A DNA stretch of 37,410 nt from an uncultured Synechococcus sp. (lineage in GTDB: Bacteria; Cyanobacteriota; Cyanobacteriia; PCC-6307; Cyanobiaceae): NCBI GenBank assembly GCA_913057985.1, contig CAJXPL010000025.1, forward strand, positions 1-37,410. The letters run 5' to 3'. The notes below the pieces were generated by a model. It was given only the letters and a program-made list of their open reading frames with translations. It was not told the DNA's origin and searched no databases. This document shows positions 16,329 to 26,439 of this stretch, one piece after another (positions within the stretch are counted from its first letter, which is position 1; each line of letters begins with the position of its first letter). Position numbers and translations under genes: made by a program.

Positions 16329-16409
16329 GGTTTCTTATCTATTACCCAGGTGAGTGACCTTAGGTTGATTCGCTTCAAAGCAGAATCCCCGTACAGCTGA
16401 GCTCGCCCC

Positions 16410-17495
16410 ATGCCTGAATTTCTGCAGGCCTCGATCCAAGTGCTCCTGGGCATCGGACTGCTGTTCGGAGGCGGGGAACTGTTCGTTCAGGGGTCCGTCG
16501 CCATGGCGGTGATCTTCGGGATTCCCCAGCTCGTGATCGGCCTCACGGTGGTGTCGCTGGGCACCAGCGCCCCGGAACTGTTCGTGAGCCTGAGTTCGGT
16601 GCTCCAGGGATCTGACGCCCTCGCCGTAAGCAATGTGGTGGGCAGCAACATCTTCAACGTGATGGTGGTGCTGGGCAGCAGCGCCCTTGTGCTGCCCTTG
16701 CGGGTTGAAAGCCGCCTGGTGAGGCGGGATGTGCCTCTGATGATTGCCATCTCGGCGGCGGTCTGGGGCATGGCCTCCGCAGGACGGGTGACCTGGCAAG
16801 CGGGCCTGGCCTTGCTGTTGGGGCTTGTGATCAACACCGTCTGGGAGATCCGCACCGCCCGTGAAGAACCGGACGACAGCGGTAGCGCTGAACCTGACAT
16901 CGAAGAGGACGCAGCGAGCGGCGGTTGGACTCTTGCCGTCCTGCGACTGATCGCAGGCATCGGCATCCTCACCGTTGGATCACAGGTGTTGGTGAGCGGC
17001 GCCACATCTGCCGCGACCTATTTAGGGGTGAGTGAAGCGGTGATCGGTCTCACGATCGTTTCCGCTGGAACGTCGATGCCGGAATTGATCACCTCCCTGG
17101 TGGCCGCCCTGCGCGGGCGCACCGATCTGGCGATCGGCAACGTGGTGGGCAGCTGCCTGTTGAACCTGCTGCTGGTGCTGGGCGGTGGCGCCTTGGCTGC
17201 CGCTGGCCGCGGCCTGGACGTGAGCCCCGAGTTGATTCAGGACGATCTGCCCGTGATGTTGCTCACCAGCCTGGCTTGCCTGCCGATCTTCTGGACGCGC
17301 GGACGGATCAGCCGACTGGAGGGTGGATTGCTGCTTGGTTTGTACATCCTTTACATCGTTGACAACGTTCTTCCAAGAACAAGCCTCGCCAGTTGGTCAG
17401 ATGAGTTCCGGCTGTTGATGCTCTGTTTTGTGCTGCCGGTGGTGATGATCGTGATCATGACCCAGGCGCTTGTGTTTTGGCGGACCAAGACCTAA
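16410..17495 (+). CDS. Na+/Ca2+ exchanger family (CaCA) antiporter
   Basis: A 361-residue membrane protein of the calcium/cation antiporter superfamily, YrbG-like. It has the two inverted alpha-repeats: GTSAPELFVS (51-60) with SNVVGSNIFN (74-83), and GTSMPELITS (220-229) with GNVVGSCL (243-250). The conserved Glu in each repeat binds the cation. The halves, of about five helices each, are joined by an acidic cytosolic loop (about 152-167). It likely exports Ca2+ (or another divalent cation) in exchange for Na+ or H+ at the plasma membrane; ion choice cannot be read from sequence. It shares its upstream region with bicA on the opposite strand. Confidence 0.9.
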   Translation: MPEFLQASIQVLLGIGLLFGGGELFVQGSVAMAVIFGIPQLVIGLTVVSLGTSAPELFVSLSSVLQGSDALAVSNVVGSNIFNVMVVLGSSALVLPLRVESRLVRRDVPLMIAISAAVWGMASAGRVTWQAGLALLLGLVINTVWEIRTAREEPDDSGSAEPDIEEDAASGGWTLAVLRLIAGIGILTVGSQVLVSGATSAATYLGVSEAVIGLTIVSAGTSMPELITSLVAALRGRTDLAIGNVVGSCLLNLLLVLGGGALAAAGRGLDVSPELIQDDLPVMLLTSLACLPIFWTRGRISRLEGGLLLGLYILYIVDNVLPRTSLASWSDEFRLLMLCFVLPVVMIVIMTQALVFWRTKT

Positions 17496-17607
17496 GGGCA
17501 TCTCCGTCAGGCCGGCAATGAGACAGATGGAGTTGTATTTCCTCACCCAGGGATGACCGTCTGACGCGACGTGTTCATCCTTGGAGCAGACGTTGCTCGG
17601 CTTGCCG

Positions 17608-18108
17608 ATGCTTGAGCTGCTTCCTCCGCTCAACGACAAGAACCTGCCCTGGATCGACGTCATCCACCCCATCGTTGTTCACTTCGTAATCGCGATGGCC
17701 TTGATCAGCGTCGTGTTCGACTTCATTGGCGTGATCAGCCGAAAGAAGAACCTGCTTGAGGTGAGCTTCTGGAACCTGATCGTGGCCACTGTTGCGATCT
17801 TTGTGGCGATCATCTTCGGCCAGGTGGAGGCGGGTCTCGCCAATCCCTACGGCGCATCAAGGGACATCCTCAATGTGCACAGCACCATCGGCTGGTCCCT
17901 CGCCGGTGTGCTGGCCCTGCTCACGGGCTGGCGCTACGTCGCCCGGCAGAAGGACCCGGCGATTTTGCCCAAGGGCTTTCTCCTCCTTGACGTCGTCCTG
18001 GCGGGTCTGGTGGTCACACAGGTGTACCTCGGCGACAAACTGGTCTGGGTTTACGGGCTGCACACGGTTCCCGTCGTTGAGGCCATCCGTCAGGGGGTGG
18101 TGTCGTGA
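17608..18108 (+). CDS. DUF2231 membrane protein A of the oxidase operon
   Basis: A 166-residue protein with four predicted membrane helices (about 20-41, 51-70, 86-107, 124-145) and the DUF2231 signature WIDVIHPIVVHFVIAMALIS. The His residues in HPIVVHF and VHSTIGWSL could be heme or quinone ligands, but that is inference. DUF2231 proteins accompany some terminal oxidases and heme-linked membrane systems, with no settled function. I chose the ATG at 17608; a TTG at 17581 would add nine residues. Its final GTGA overlaps the start of the next DUF2231 gene by 4 nt. It is the first gene of the six-gene ARTO operon. Confidence 0.8.
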   Translation: MLELLPPLNDKNLPWIDVIHPIVVHFVIAMALISVVFDFIGVISRKKNLLEVSFWNLIVATVAIFVAIIFGQVEAGLANPYGASRDILNVHSTIGWSLAGVLALLTGWRYVARQKDPAILPKGFLLLDVVLAGLVVTQVYLGDKLVWVYGLHTVPVVEAIRQGVVS

Positions 18109-18725
18109 TTCTCTTCGCCGCGATCGCATCACCGATCAACGACATCGCCGACTCCCTCGGTGCCAACACCCTTCCCTACGCGATTCCGCTGCACCCCAAT
18201 CTGGTGCACCTGAGCATCGGCCTGTTTGCGATCGCCATCGCCTTTGACTTCGCCGGTGCCTTCTACCCGTTGGAGAAACGGGTGTTCCGCTTTCTAGCGT
18301 TGCCGGTCACCCGCAGCGGCTTCCACGACGTGGGCTGGTACAACCTCGTGGCCTGCAGCGGCATCAGCTTCTTCACCGTGGCTGCTGGGTTCTACGAAAT
18401 GCTGCTGGCGGTTCCGTTGCCGGGAGTTCGCAGCCTGCTCGGCCAAACCGCCATCGACACGATGCTCTGGCATGCCATCGGCGGCGTGGCGATTCTGTTG
18501 GTGATGGTGGCCATGACGATCTGGCGTGGTTACCAACGGTTTGTCTGGCGCAAGGACATGGGCCGTCAGGTCACCTGGCTGTATCTGCTCTGTGGCGCCG
18601 CCATGCTGCTGGTGATGGGTTTGCACGGCAGCCTCGGCGCCTGGCTGGCCAGTGACTTCGGCGTGCACATCACCGCAGACCAGATGCTTGCCGCCGGTGC
18701 CGATCTGCAGGAGGCATTGCCATGA
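18105..18725 (+). CDS. DUF2231 membrane protein B of the oxidase operon
   Basis: A 206-residue paralogue of the preceding protein, with about four membrane helices. It has a similar PLHPNLVHLSIGLFAIAIAF signature with two His, plus an FHDVGWYNLVACSGI segment. The third helix has WHAIGGVAILLV, again His-containing. It starts with GTG inside GTGA (18105-18108), overlapping the upstream stop, and its own stop overlaps the ctaC start (ATGA at 18722-18725), so the whole series is translationally coupled. It may form a heterodimer with DUF2231 A and serve the oxidase as an assembly factor, heme carrier or quinol-interacting subunit; this is inference. Confidence 0.8.
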   Translation: MILFAAIASPINDIADSLGANTLPYAIPLHPNLVHLSIGLFAIAIAFDFAGAFYPLEKRVFRFLALPVTRSGFHDVGWYNLVACSGISFFTVAAGFYEMLLAVPLPGVRSLLGQTAIDTMLWHAIGGVAILLVMVAMTIWRGYQRFVWRKDMGRQVTWLYLLCGAAMLLVMGLHGSLGAWLASDFGVHITADQMLAAGADLQEALP

Positions 18726-19657
18726 CCACAACCGCTCCCAAGAACGGCCCGAACATCGGCGCCATCTTGATCATCAGCATTGCGGTAGCGATCAATCTGG
18801 TGATCGCCAAATTGATGGCGACGTGGTCCTACAGCTGGTTCCCACCCCAGGCCTCGAGCGCAGCGGCGTACGTCGACGATCTGTTCGCCCTGGAGACCGG
18901 CATCGGCTCCTTCATCTTCTTCGGCTGCACCGGCGTGATGGGCTGGGTTCTGTTGTTCAACAGAGCCGGCAAATACGACGAGAGCGACGGGGCACCCATC
19001 GAGGGAAACACCAAGCTGGAGATCATCTGGACGATCATTCCTTTGGTGACGGTCTTCGCAATCGCCGCCTACACGATGAACGTCAACATGAAGCTTCAGA
19101 CCCTCGGTCCGAAGCACAAGTACGCCATCGGCAGTGATCCCACCACGCTGGTGAGCGTCGACCCCAGCGCCGACATCGGACCGATTGATGTGATTGCCCG
19201 CCAGTGGAGCTGGGAGTTCGTCTACCCCAGCGGCGTGCGCAGTTCAGAACTGCACCTTCCTATTGATCAACGGGTGAATCTGCGATTGATCTCGGAAGAC
19301 GTGCTTCACAGCTTCTATGTACCGGCTTTCCGGCTGAAGCAGGACATCATCCCCGGCAGCATCATTTCCTACAGCCTCACCCCCACCAAGGAGGGCAGGT
19401 TCCGGTTGCGGGACGCCATGTTCAGCGGCGCTTACTTCTCCCAGAACCAGACCGACGTCATCGTCGAATCCGAACAGACCTACGACGGCTGGCTGAAGGC
19501 AACGGCCAAACAACCCTTGCGGCCCGGCCTCGATCCAGGACGGCCGCTGTACGACCGACGCCTCAGTCGGGGAGACAAGGGCTGGGCCACGGTGCCGCCA
19601 GCTCCTGCCCCGATGGTGAACGACCCCGGCGATCCCTCCCTCCCCCACGACGCCTGA
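18722..19657 (+). CDS. ctaC: alternative terminal oxidase subunit II lacking CuA (CtaC-II)
   Basis: A 311-residue subunit II of a heme-copper oxidase with two N-terminal helices (about 10-33 and 60-80) and a further hydrophobic stretch at about 99-117. A periplasmic or lumenal cupredoxin domain includes QWSWEFVYPSG and SEDVLHSFYVPAFRLKQDIIPG. Where a CuA centre would have the Cys-x3-Cys-x3-His-x2-Met ligands, residues 231-245 read DAMFSGAYFSQNQTD, so all ligands are replaced. Loss of CuA is the known mark of cyanobacterial ARTO-type oxidases, thought to take electrons from quinol rather than cytochrome c. The C-terminal tail (about 262-311) is Pro-rich. It overlaps DUF2231 B by 4 nt and precedes ctaD by 8 nt. 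Confidence 0.88.
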   Translation: MTTTAPKNGPNIGAILIISIAVAINLVIAKLMATWSYSWFPPQASSAAAYVDDLFALETGIGSFIFFGCTGVMGWVLLFNRAGKYDESDGAPIEGNTKLEIIWTIIPLVTVFAIAAYTMNVNMKLQTLGPKHKYAIGSDPTTLVSVDPSADIGPIDVIARQWSWEFVYPSGVRSSELHLPIDQRVNLRLISEDVLHSFYVPAFRLKQDIIPGSIISYSLTPTKEGRFRLRDAMFSGAYFSQNQTDVIVESEQTYDGWLKATAKQPLRPGLDPGRPLYDRRLSRGDKGWATVPPAPAPMVNDPGDPSLPHDA

Positions 19658-19665
19658 GACGCGCC

Positions 19666-21354
<1,689 letters not shown>

Positions 21355-21357
21355 CCG

Positions 21358-21954
21358 ATGACCAGTGTCAATCCCGATCTAAAGCTCAATCACACGCCGG
21401 GGCATGTGAAGCACGACGGCCACAACATGACCGGGTTCGTGATCTTCCTCTGCTCTGAAAGTGTCATTTTCCTTGCCTTTTTCGCCGGCTACGCGGTGCT
21501 GAAGCTGACAGCTCCTCAATGGCTACCGGACGGCGTGGAAGGGCTGGAGGTGCGCATGCCTCTGATCAACAGCGTGGTGTTAGTGAGCTCCAGTTTCGTG
21601 GCCTATCTCGCCGAGCGTTATCTCCACAAGGGCAACCTCTGGGGCTTCCGAGCGGTATGGCTGCTCACCATGGCCATGGGGTCTTACTTCGTTTTTGGCC
21701 AATACATCGAGTGGTCAGAACTCAGCTTCAGCCTCAGCAGCGGCGTGTTCGGGGGCCTGTTCTATCTACTCACAGGTTTTCACGGCCTGCATGTGATCAC
21801 CGGAATTGGGTTGATGGGCCTGATGTTGGCGCGATCCTTTGTCCCAGGGAACTACGACAAAGGCGAGATGGGCGTCGCTGCAGTGAGCCTGTTCTGGCAC
21901 TTCGTCGACGTGATCTGGATTCTTCTCTTCCTTCTGATCTACGTCTGGCAGTAA
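21358..21954 (+). CDS. ctaE: alternative terminal oxidase subunit III (CtaE-II)
   Basis: A 198-residue subunit III of about five membrane helices. It carries the family landmarks IFLCSESVIFLAFFAGY with the helix I Glu, LLTGFHGLHVITG and LFWHFVDVIWILLFLLIY. It has no catalytic metals; subunit III stabilises subunit I and its proton uptake. The five-helix form without the first two helices of mitochondrial subunit III is usual in bacteria. It starts 3 nt after the ctaD stop codon and ends 4 nt before GMC2, so GMC2 is translated as part of the oxidase operon. Confidence 0.93.
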   Translation: MTSVNPDLKLNHTPGHVKHDGHNMTGFVIFLCSESVIFLAFFAGYAVLKLTAPQWLPDGVEGLEVRMPLINSVVLVSSSFVAYLAERYLHKGNLWGFRAVWLLTMAMGSYFVFGQYIEWSELSFSLSSGVFGGLFYLLTGFHGLHVITGIGLMGLMLARSFVPGNYDKGEMGVAAVSLFWHFVDVIWILLFLLIYVWQ

Positions 21955-21958
21955 TCCC

Positions 21959-23464
21959 ATGATCATCGACGACAACCACTACGACGTCATCGTCATCGGC
22001 AGCGGCGCCGGTGGCGGCACGTTGGCCGGAGCTCTGAGCCGCAAAGGCAAAACCGTGCTGGTGCTCGAACGCGGTGGGGCGATGGCCCTGGAAGACCAGA
22101 ACGTGGCCGATGTGGATCTCTTCCGCAAGGATCGCTATCACCCCAAGAGTGAGCGGTGGTTCGGCCCCGACGGCGATCCCTTCGCCCCGCAAACCACGTA
22201 CGCCCGCGGCGGCAACACCAAGATCTGGGGTGCGGTGCTGGAACGCATGCGTGAACAGGATTTCGGCGAAATCGCTCTCCAGGATGGAGTCTCGCCGGCG
22301 TGGCCCCTGGATTACGCCGACCTGGAGCCCTACTACCAAAAGGCCGAGCAGCTCTATCGCGTGCATGGCAAAGCGGGGGTTGATCCCACCGAGCCCAAGC
22401 GAAAGGGGGATTTCCTGGCCCCACCAAAACCGGTGGAGCCCTTCCTGGAACCCCTGCGGGCCGCACTCCAGCGTCAGGGCTGTCAGCCCTACGACATCCC
22501 GATCAGTTGGTCGGAGGACGCTGACGATCCCAGTGGTGATGCGCAGTTGTTTGGACTGCAGGTGGGTGATCCAAAACGGCTCACTGTGCGTGACAACGCG
22601 CGGGTGTTGCGCCTGCACGTGAATCCCAGTGGCCGAGCCATTCGAGGCGTCGAAGCTGAGGTGAACGGCGATGCCTGGCTGTTTCGCGCCGATGTCGTGG
22701 TACTTGCTGCCGGTGCCATCAACACACCGGCCATCCTGATGCGCTCGGAAACGGCCAACCATCCCAAGGGCATCAGCAACGGATCAGACCAGGTGGGGCG
22801 AAATCTGATGAACCTGCAGCTCACCTCGATCCTGCAGCTGGCTACCGAACGCAACAACGGCCGCTACGGCCGCTCGCTTGGAGTCAACGACTACTACTGG
22901 GGTGACAAGAACGTCAGTTTTCCCCTGGGGCACATTCAGGCCGCCGGTGGCGTGTTGCAGGACGCACTGTTCGCTGAGTCACCACCGGTGCTGTCGTTGG
23001 TCACCAAGCTGATTCCCGATTTCGGTCTTGAGCGTCTGGCCTCGCGCTCGGTGGCCTGGTGGGCCATGACGGAAGTGCGGCCGGATCCCCACAACAAGGT
23101 GTGGCTCAACAACGAACAGATCCGAATCAATTACATCCCCAACAACCGCGAAGCCCACGACCGGCTGGTGTATCGCTGGATCGACACCCTTAAGGAGGTG
23201 GAAAAGGACCCGATCACGAAGGTGGTGCTGAAGGCTCCCACCCATGCCCGTGGTGAAGCACCTCTGAGTGTTGTTGGCTTCAGCTGCGGCACGTGCCGCA
23301 TGGGGGAAGACGCCGCCAGTTCAGTGGTGGATTCCAGGGGCAAATGCCATGAACTGGAGAACCTCTACATCGCCGACAGCAGTGTTTTCCCCAGTTGCCC
23401 GAGTGTTGGCCCTGGCCTCACGGTGATCGCCTTGGCTCTGCGGCTGGCCGATCACCTGAGCTAA
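21959..23464 (+). CDS. GMC-family flavoprotein with lost catalytic pair (GMC2)
   Basis: A 501-residue GMC-fold protein and paralogue of GMC1. The FAD motif VIGSGAGGGTLAG is intact, as is ARGGNTKIWGAVL. The two canonical C-terminal active-site residues are replaced: Phe441 stands where GMC1 has His468 (GFSCGTCRMG versus GHQSGTCRFG), and Gly484 where GMC1 has Asn511 (SVGPGLT versus AVNPSLT). The Cys-rich loop of GMC1 is also missing, while new Cys residues appear near the active site (Cys443, Cys446, Cys480). It is therefore unlikely to oxidise alcohols by the usual mechanism; it may be an electron-transfer flavoprotein, use another base, or be structural. Found as the last gene of the ARTO operon, 4 nt after ctaE. 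No signal peptide is visible. Confidence 0.88.
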   Translation: MIIDDNHYDVIVIGSGAGGGTLAGALSRKGKTVLVLERGGAMALEDQNVADVDLFRKDRYHPKSERWFGPDGDPFAPQTTYARGGNTKIWGAVLERMREQDFGEIALQDGVSPAWPLDYADLEPYYQKAEQLYRVHGKAGVDPTEPKRKGDFLAPPKPVEPFLEPLRAALQRQGCQPYDIPISWSEDADDPSGDAQLFGLQVGDPKRLTVRDNARVLRLHVNPSGRAIRGVEAEVNGDAWLFRADVVVLAAGAINTPAILMRSETANHPKGISNGSDQVGRNLMNLQLTSILQLATERNNGRYGRSLGVNDYYWGDKNVSFPLGHIQAAGGVLQDALFAESPPVLSLVTKLIPDFGLERLASRSVAWWAMTEVRPDPHNKVWLNNEQIRINYIPNNREAHDRLVYRWIDTLKEVEKDPITKVVLKAPTHARGEAPLSVVGFSCGTCRMGEDAASSVVDSRGKCHELENLYIADSSVFPSCPSVGPGLTVIALALRLADHLS

Positions 23465-23479
23465 CGGGAGCGCTATCGA

Positions 23480-24838
23480 CTACATCGTCACAAACTCCTC
23501 TGAAACAGAGGGGTGCAATGCCATGGTTCGATCGAAATCAGCCTTGGTGGCGCCCATCCCCACGGCAATCGCCGCCATCTGAATGATCTCCGCGGCATGC
23601 TCGCCCACCATGTGGCAGCCCAGCACCCGATCGGTGTGCTTCTCCACCACCAGTTTGAGCAGACAGCGGGGACCGGAAGCGGGCAAGGCCCGCGCCATAG
23701 AACGGAAGCGGGCGCGATGCACAACAACACCGTCCACGCCATGGCGTTCGATGGCCTGTTCTTCTGATAGGCCAACGGTCGCGAGCTCCGGATCGCTGAA
23801 CACAGCACTGGCCACCAGATTGTGGTTCACCTGCCGCTGCCGCAAGCCGAAGACGCTGTCGGCGAAAGCACGACCTTCATCAATGGCCACAGGCGTGAGG
23901 TTGACCCGATCGGTGACATCACCGACGGCATGGATGTGGGGAACCGAGGTGCAGGAGTTGGCATCAACCCCGATCCGCCCGTTCTCCACCGCAACACCGG
24001 CGGCCTCCAGCCCAAGATCCGCCAGCCAGGGGCGACGGCCTGTGGCCATCAGCACACCCCCGCAAGCCAAGGACTCACCATTCCCCAGCCGCGCCGTCAG
24101 CGCACCGGGGTCTCCTTCCACGGCCACCACCGTCTGCTCCAACAGCACCTCGATGCCCTGCTCACGCATGCCATCCAGCACGGCATCCGCCAACTCGGCA
24201 TCAAAACCGCGCAGCAAGCGCGGACCGCGCACCACCTGGGTGACCGCTACGCCGAGGCCCCGCAGGATGCAGGCGAACTCGCAGGCAATGAAGCCTGCGC
24301 CCACCACCACCACGGCTGAGGGGACATCCTCCAGCAGGAACATGTCGTCACTCACCCAGGTGTGTTCAACCCCAGGAATCTCCGGCAGGGCTGGCCGGCC
24401 ACCAACCGCCACCAGAAAGCGCGGGGCCGAGAGTTCCTCTCGCACGGGCCCACCGCGTTGATCGGAAATGCCGATGCGATCTGCTGCCGTGAAGCGTCCC
24501 CAACCGGAGATCAACTGCACCCCGGCCTTCTCCAGAAATCCGAGATGGAGGGCATTGAGCCGATCCACCTCGGCGCGTACCCGACGCAGGAGATCAGGCA
24601 CATCTGAACGCACCGAACCGATCTCAAGGCCGTAGGCCGAGGCATCCGCGAGTTGATGGCGGGCCTGGGCGCCGTACACCAAAAGCTTTTTGGGAACACA
24701 GCCGCGGATCACGCAGGTACCGCCGACGCGATCGCCCTCCAAGATGGCGACGCGGGCTCCATGACGGGCCGCGCGTTTCGCAGCAGCCAGACCACCGGAG
24801 CCTGCTCCGAGCACAACCAGATCTAGATCAGCGCCCAT
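23480..24838 (-). CDS. gor: glutathione-disulfide reductase
   Basis: A 452-residue flavoprotein disulfide reductase of the cytosol. It has the FAD motif GAGSGG (11-16), the redox disulfide Cys42/Cys47 in GGTCVIRGCVPKKLL, a pyridine nucleotide site GAGFIACEFA, and the C-terminal catalytic His in ALHPSVSEE. The GCVPKK sequence, with an Ile-Arg in the redox loop, matches cyanobacterial glutathione reductases. It regenerates GSH from GSSG with NAD(P)H; the nucleotide preference cannot be set here. It converges on the ARTO operon (15 nt from the GMC2 stop codon) and is divergent from the 81-residue hypothetical gene. Confidence 0.93.
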   Translation of the reverse strand: MGADLDLVVLGAGSGGLAAAKRAARHGARVAILEGDRVGGTCVIRGCVPKKLLVYGAQARHQLADASAYGLEIGSVRSDVPDLLRRVRAEVDRLNALHLGFLEKAGVQLISGWGRFTAADRIGISDQRGGPVREELSAPRFLVAVGGRPALPEIPGVEHTWVSDDMFLLEDVPSAVVVVGAGFIACEFACILRGLGVAVTQVVRGPRLLRGFDAELADAVLDGMREQGIEVLLEQTVVAVEGDPGALTARLGNGESLACGGVLMATGRRPWLADLGLEAAGVAVENGRIGVDANSCTSVPHIHAVGDVTDRVNLTPVAIDEGRAFADSVFGLRQRQVNHNLVASAVFSDPELATVGLSEEQAIERHGVDGVVVHRARFRSMARALPASGPRCLLKLVVEKHTDRVLGCHMVGEHAAEIIQMAAIAVGMGATKADFDRTMALHPSVSEEFVTM

Positions 24839-24953
24839 AACAGAAGGGTGCTCGAGACGACGGGCGTCATCGTAAAGATGGCGTTATGGTCCAGGGAAGG
24901 GGGCCATAAAGGCCCAAGACGAGTCGGTCGTATCTCAACCGCGTTCTTAAACC

Positions 24954-25199
24954 ATGAACCGTTCTTCCAAGAGCCGCAGGCAGCCGCCTGAACCTGAGCT
25001 GCGCCTCAAACGATCGCAACGCCGCGAGATCGTGATGATGATCACCAGCGACGACATGAAACTGCGGCTGAAGCAGTTGGCTGATCAGGGCCGCCAGCAG
25101 GACTGTCTGGCGCTGATGCATGAACTGGGCGACTGGCAGTCCTATGGACGGGCAACGCTTGCGCCGATCCTGCATGCCCCTTTCATCGGAATCAGCTGA
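24954..25199 (+). CDS. small basic conserved-looking hypothetical protein
   Basis: An 81-residue protein with a strongly basic N-terminal region (NRSSKSRRQPPEPELRLKR) and a helical middle with an MKLRLKQLADQGRQQD stretch, ending HAPFIGIS. I do not recognise a named family. The last 26 nt overlap the start chosen for the GST-like gene, so the two are probably co-translated. A basic tail plus helix could mean nucleic-acid or ribosome binding, but nothing proves it. The ATG at 24954 gives a sensible start, and codon use looks like its neighbours. Confidence 0.6.
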   Translation: MNRSSKSRRQPPEPELRLKRSQRREIVMMITSDDMKLRLKQLADQGRQQDCLALMHELGDWQSYGRATLAPILHAPFIGIS

Positions 25200-26406
25200 A
25201 CCCCTGAGCTGGTCGGACCTGGCCAGCCTGGCGATGCCGGAACCGAATCGGATTGAAGGGCCGACCAGTGCCCAGGCCACGTTGCGCCTGTTCGGACAGC
25301 CTGAATCCAACGTGATGGTCACGCTGTACCGCGACCACCACGCTTGGTGCCCCTACTGCCAAAAAATCTGGCTCTGGCTGGAGTTCCAGCGCATCCCCTA
25401 CCGAATCCGCAAAGTCACCATGCGCTGCTACGGCCCGAAGGAGCCGTGGTTCCTGGAGAAAGTGCCCTCAGGGATGTTGCCGGCCCTGGAGCTCAACGGG
25501 CGGCTGATCACCGAAAGCGACGACATCCTGCTGGCCCTCGAACAGCAGTTCGGGCCCCTGGGCATGGCGATGAGAGCGCCGGAAGCTCTGGAGCTGCGCC
25601 GTCTTGAACGGCTGCTGTTTCAGGCCTGGTGCATCTGGCTGTGTTCACCACGGCTGAGTCCGAGGCAACAGGTTCTGGCCCGAGAGCAGTTTCAAGACAT
25701 CGCCCGGCGCTTCGAACGGGAGCTGAACCGGGACGAAGGCCCATGGCTTCGGGGCCCGGAGCCGCAGACCGTGGATCTGATCTTCGTTCCCTACGTGGAA
25801 CGGATGAATGCCTCGCTGGCTTACTACAAGGGATACCGGCTGAGGGCTGAGCATCCAGCCATTGACCGCTGGTTCCGTGCCCTGGAGCAACTGGAGACCT
25901 ACCGCGGCACCCAAAGCGACTTTCACACCCATGCCCATGACCTGCCGCCCCAGATGGGCGGCTGCTGGCCCGACGATGGAGCGGAAGCAAAGCGCCTGGC
26001 CGAACGGATCGACCGAGGTGATGGCCTCGGCGAGGACGAAGCCTGCTGGGATGCGGACCATCAAGCCGATCAGGCCGTCATCGCCCTGAGCCGGGTGCTG
26101 CGTCACCAGCAACAGCTGCGCGAGGTGAACCCCATGGGTGCTGCAGCCTTTGACCAGCCCCTGCGCTGTGCCCTCACCCGGTTGGTTCGCAACACCCCCT
26201 GCCCGCCTCCAGCGGGGAGTGCCGCCGGGCTGCGATATCTGCGCGATCGCATTTCGGTGCCAAGGGATATGCCGCTCCCGGCCGCTCGACTGCTGCGTCA
26301 AGCCCTTGAAGCCACCGCCCAGCTGGATGGCCCTGAGCAGGCCAAGCCCTTGCCGGTGAGGGATCGCTTTGATCAGGATCCCCGACCATTCTTAATTGGG
26401 TCATAG
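25174..26406 (+). CDS. glutathione S-transferase-like protein
   Basis: A 410-residue cytosolic protein with an N-terminal thioredoxin-like GST domain. The motif HAWCPYCQKIWLWLEF (Cys59/Cys62) gives a glutaredoxin-like CPYC active site, and the cis-Pro region is VPSGMLPALELNG. A helical C-terminal GST domain follows to about residue 250 (LRGPEPQTVDLIFVPYVERM). The last ~150 residues extend beyond a standard GST, with no recognised domain. A CPYC Cys pair suggests thiol transfer or glutathionyl-hydroquinone-like chemistry rather than classic conjugation. The start is ATG at 25174, overlapping the previous gene. A hairpin spans the junction to the ParB-like gene downstream. Confidence 0.8.
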   Translation: MPLSSESAEPLSWSDLASLAMPEPNRIEGPTSAQATLRLFGQPESNVMVTLYRDHHAWCPYCQKIWLWLEFQRIPYRIRKVTMRCYGPKEPWFLEKVPSGMLPALELNGRLITESDDILLALEQQFGPLGMAMRAPEALELRRLERLLFQAWCIWLCSPRLSPRQQVLAREQFQDIARRFERELNRDEGPWLRGPEPQTVDLIFVPYVERMNASLAYYKGYRLRAEHPAIDRWFRALEQLETYRGTQSDFHTHAHDLPPQMGGCWPDDGAEAKRLAERIDRGDGLGEDEACWDADHQADQAVIALSRVLRHQQQLREVNPMGAAAFDQPLRCALTRLVRNTPCPPPAGSAAGLRYLRDRISVPRDMPLPAARLLRQALEATAQLDGPEQAKPLPVRDRFDQDPRPFLIGS

Positions 26407-26407
26407 T

Positions 26408-26439
26408 GCAGGGGCGTCAACGCTGAGTCGTGCCCCTGC
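26408..26439 (+). promoter_or_regulatory. hairpin over the ParB-like gene start
   Basis: A perfect 8-bp inverted repeat (GCAGGGGC at 26408-26415, GCCCCTGC at 26432-26439) encloses a 16-nt loop. The GTG start codon (26430-26432) lies at the edge of the 3' arm, so the folded mRNA would hide it and limit translation. There is no T-run, so it is not a standard terminator. A regulatory role is inference. Confidence 0.4.
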
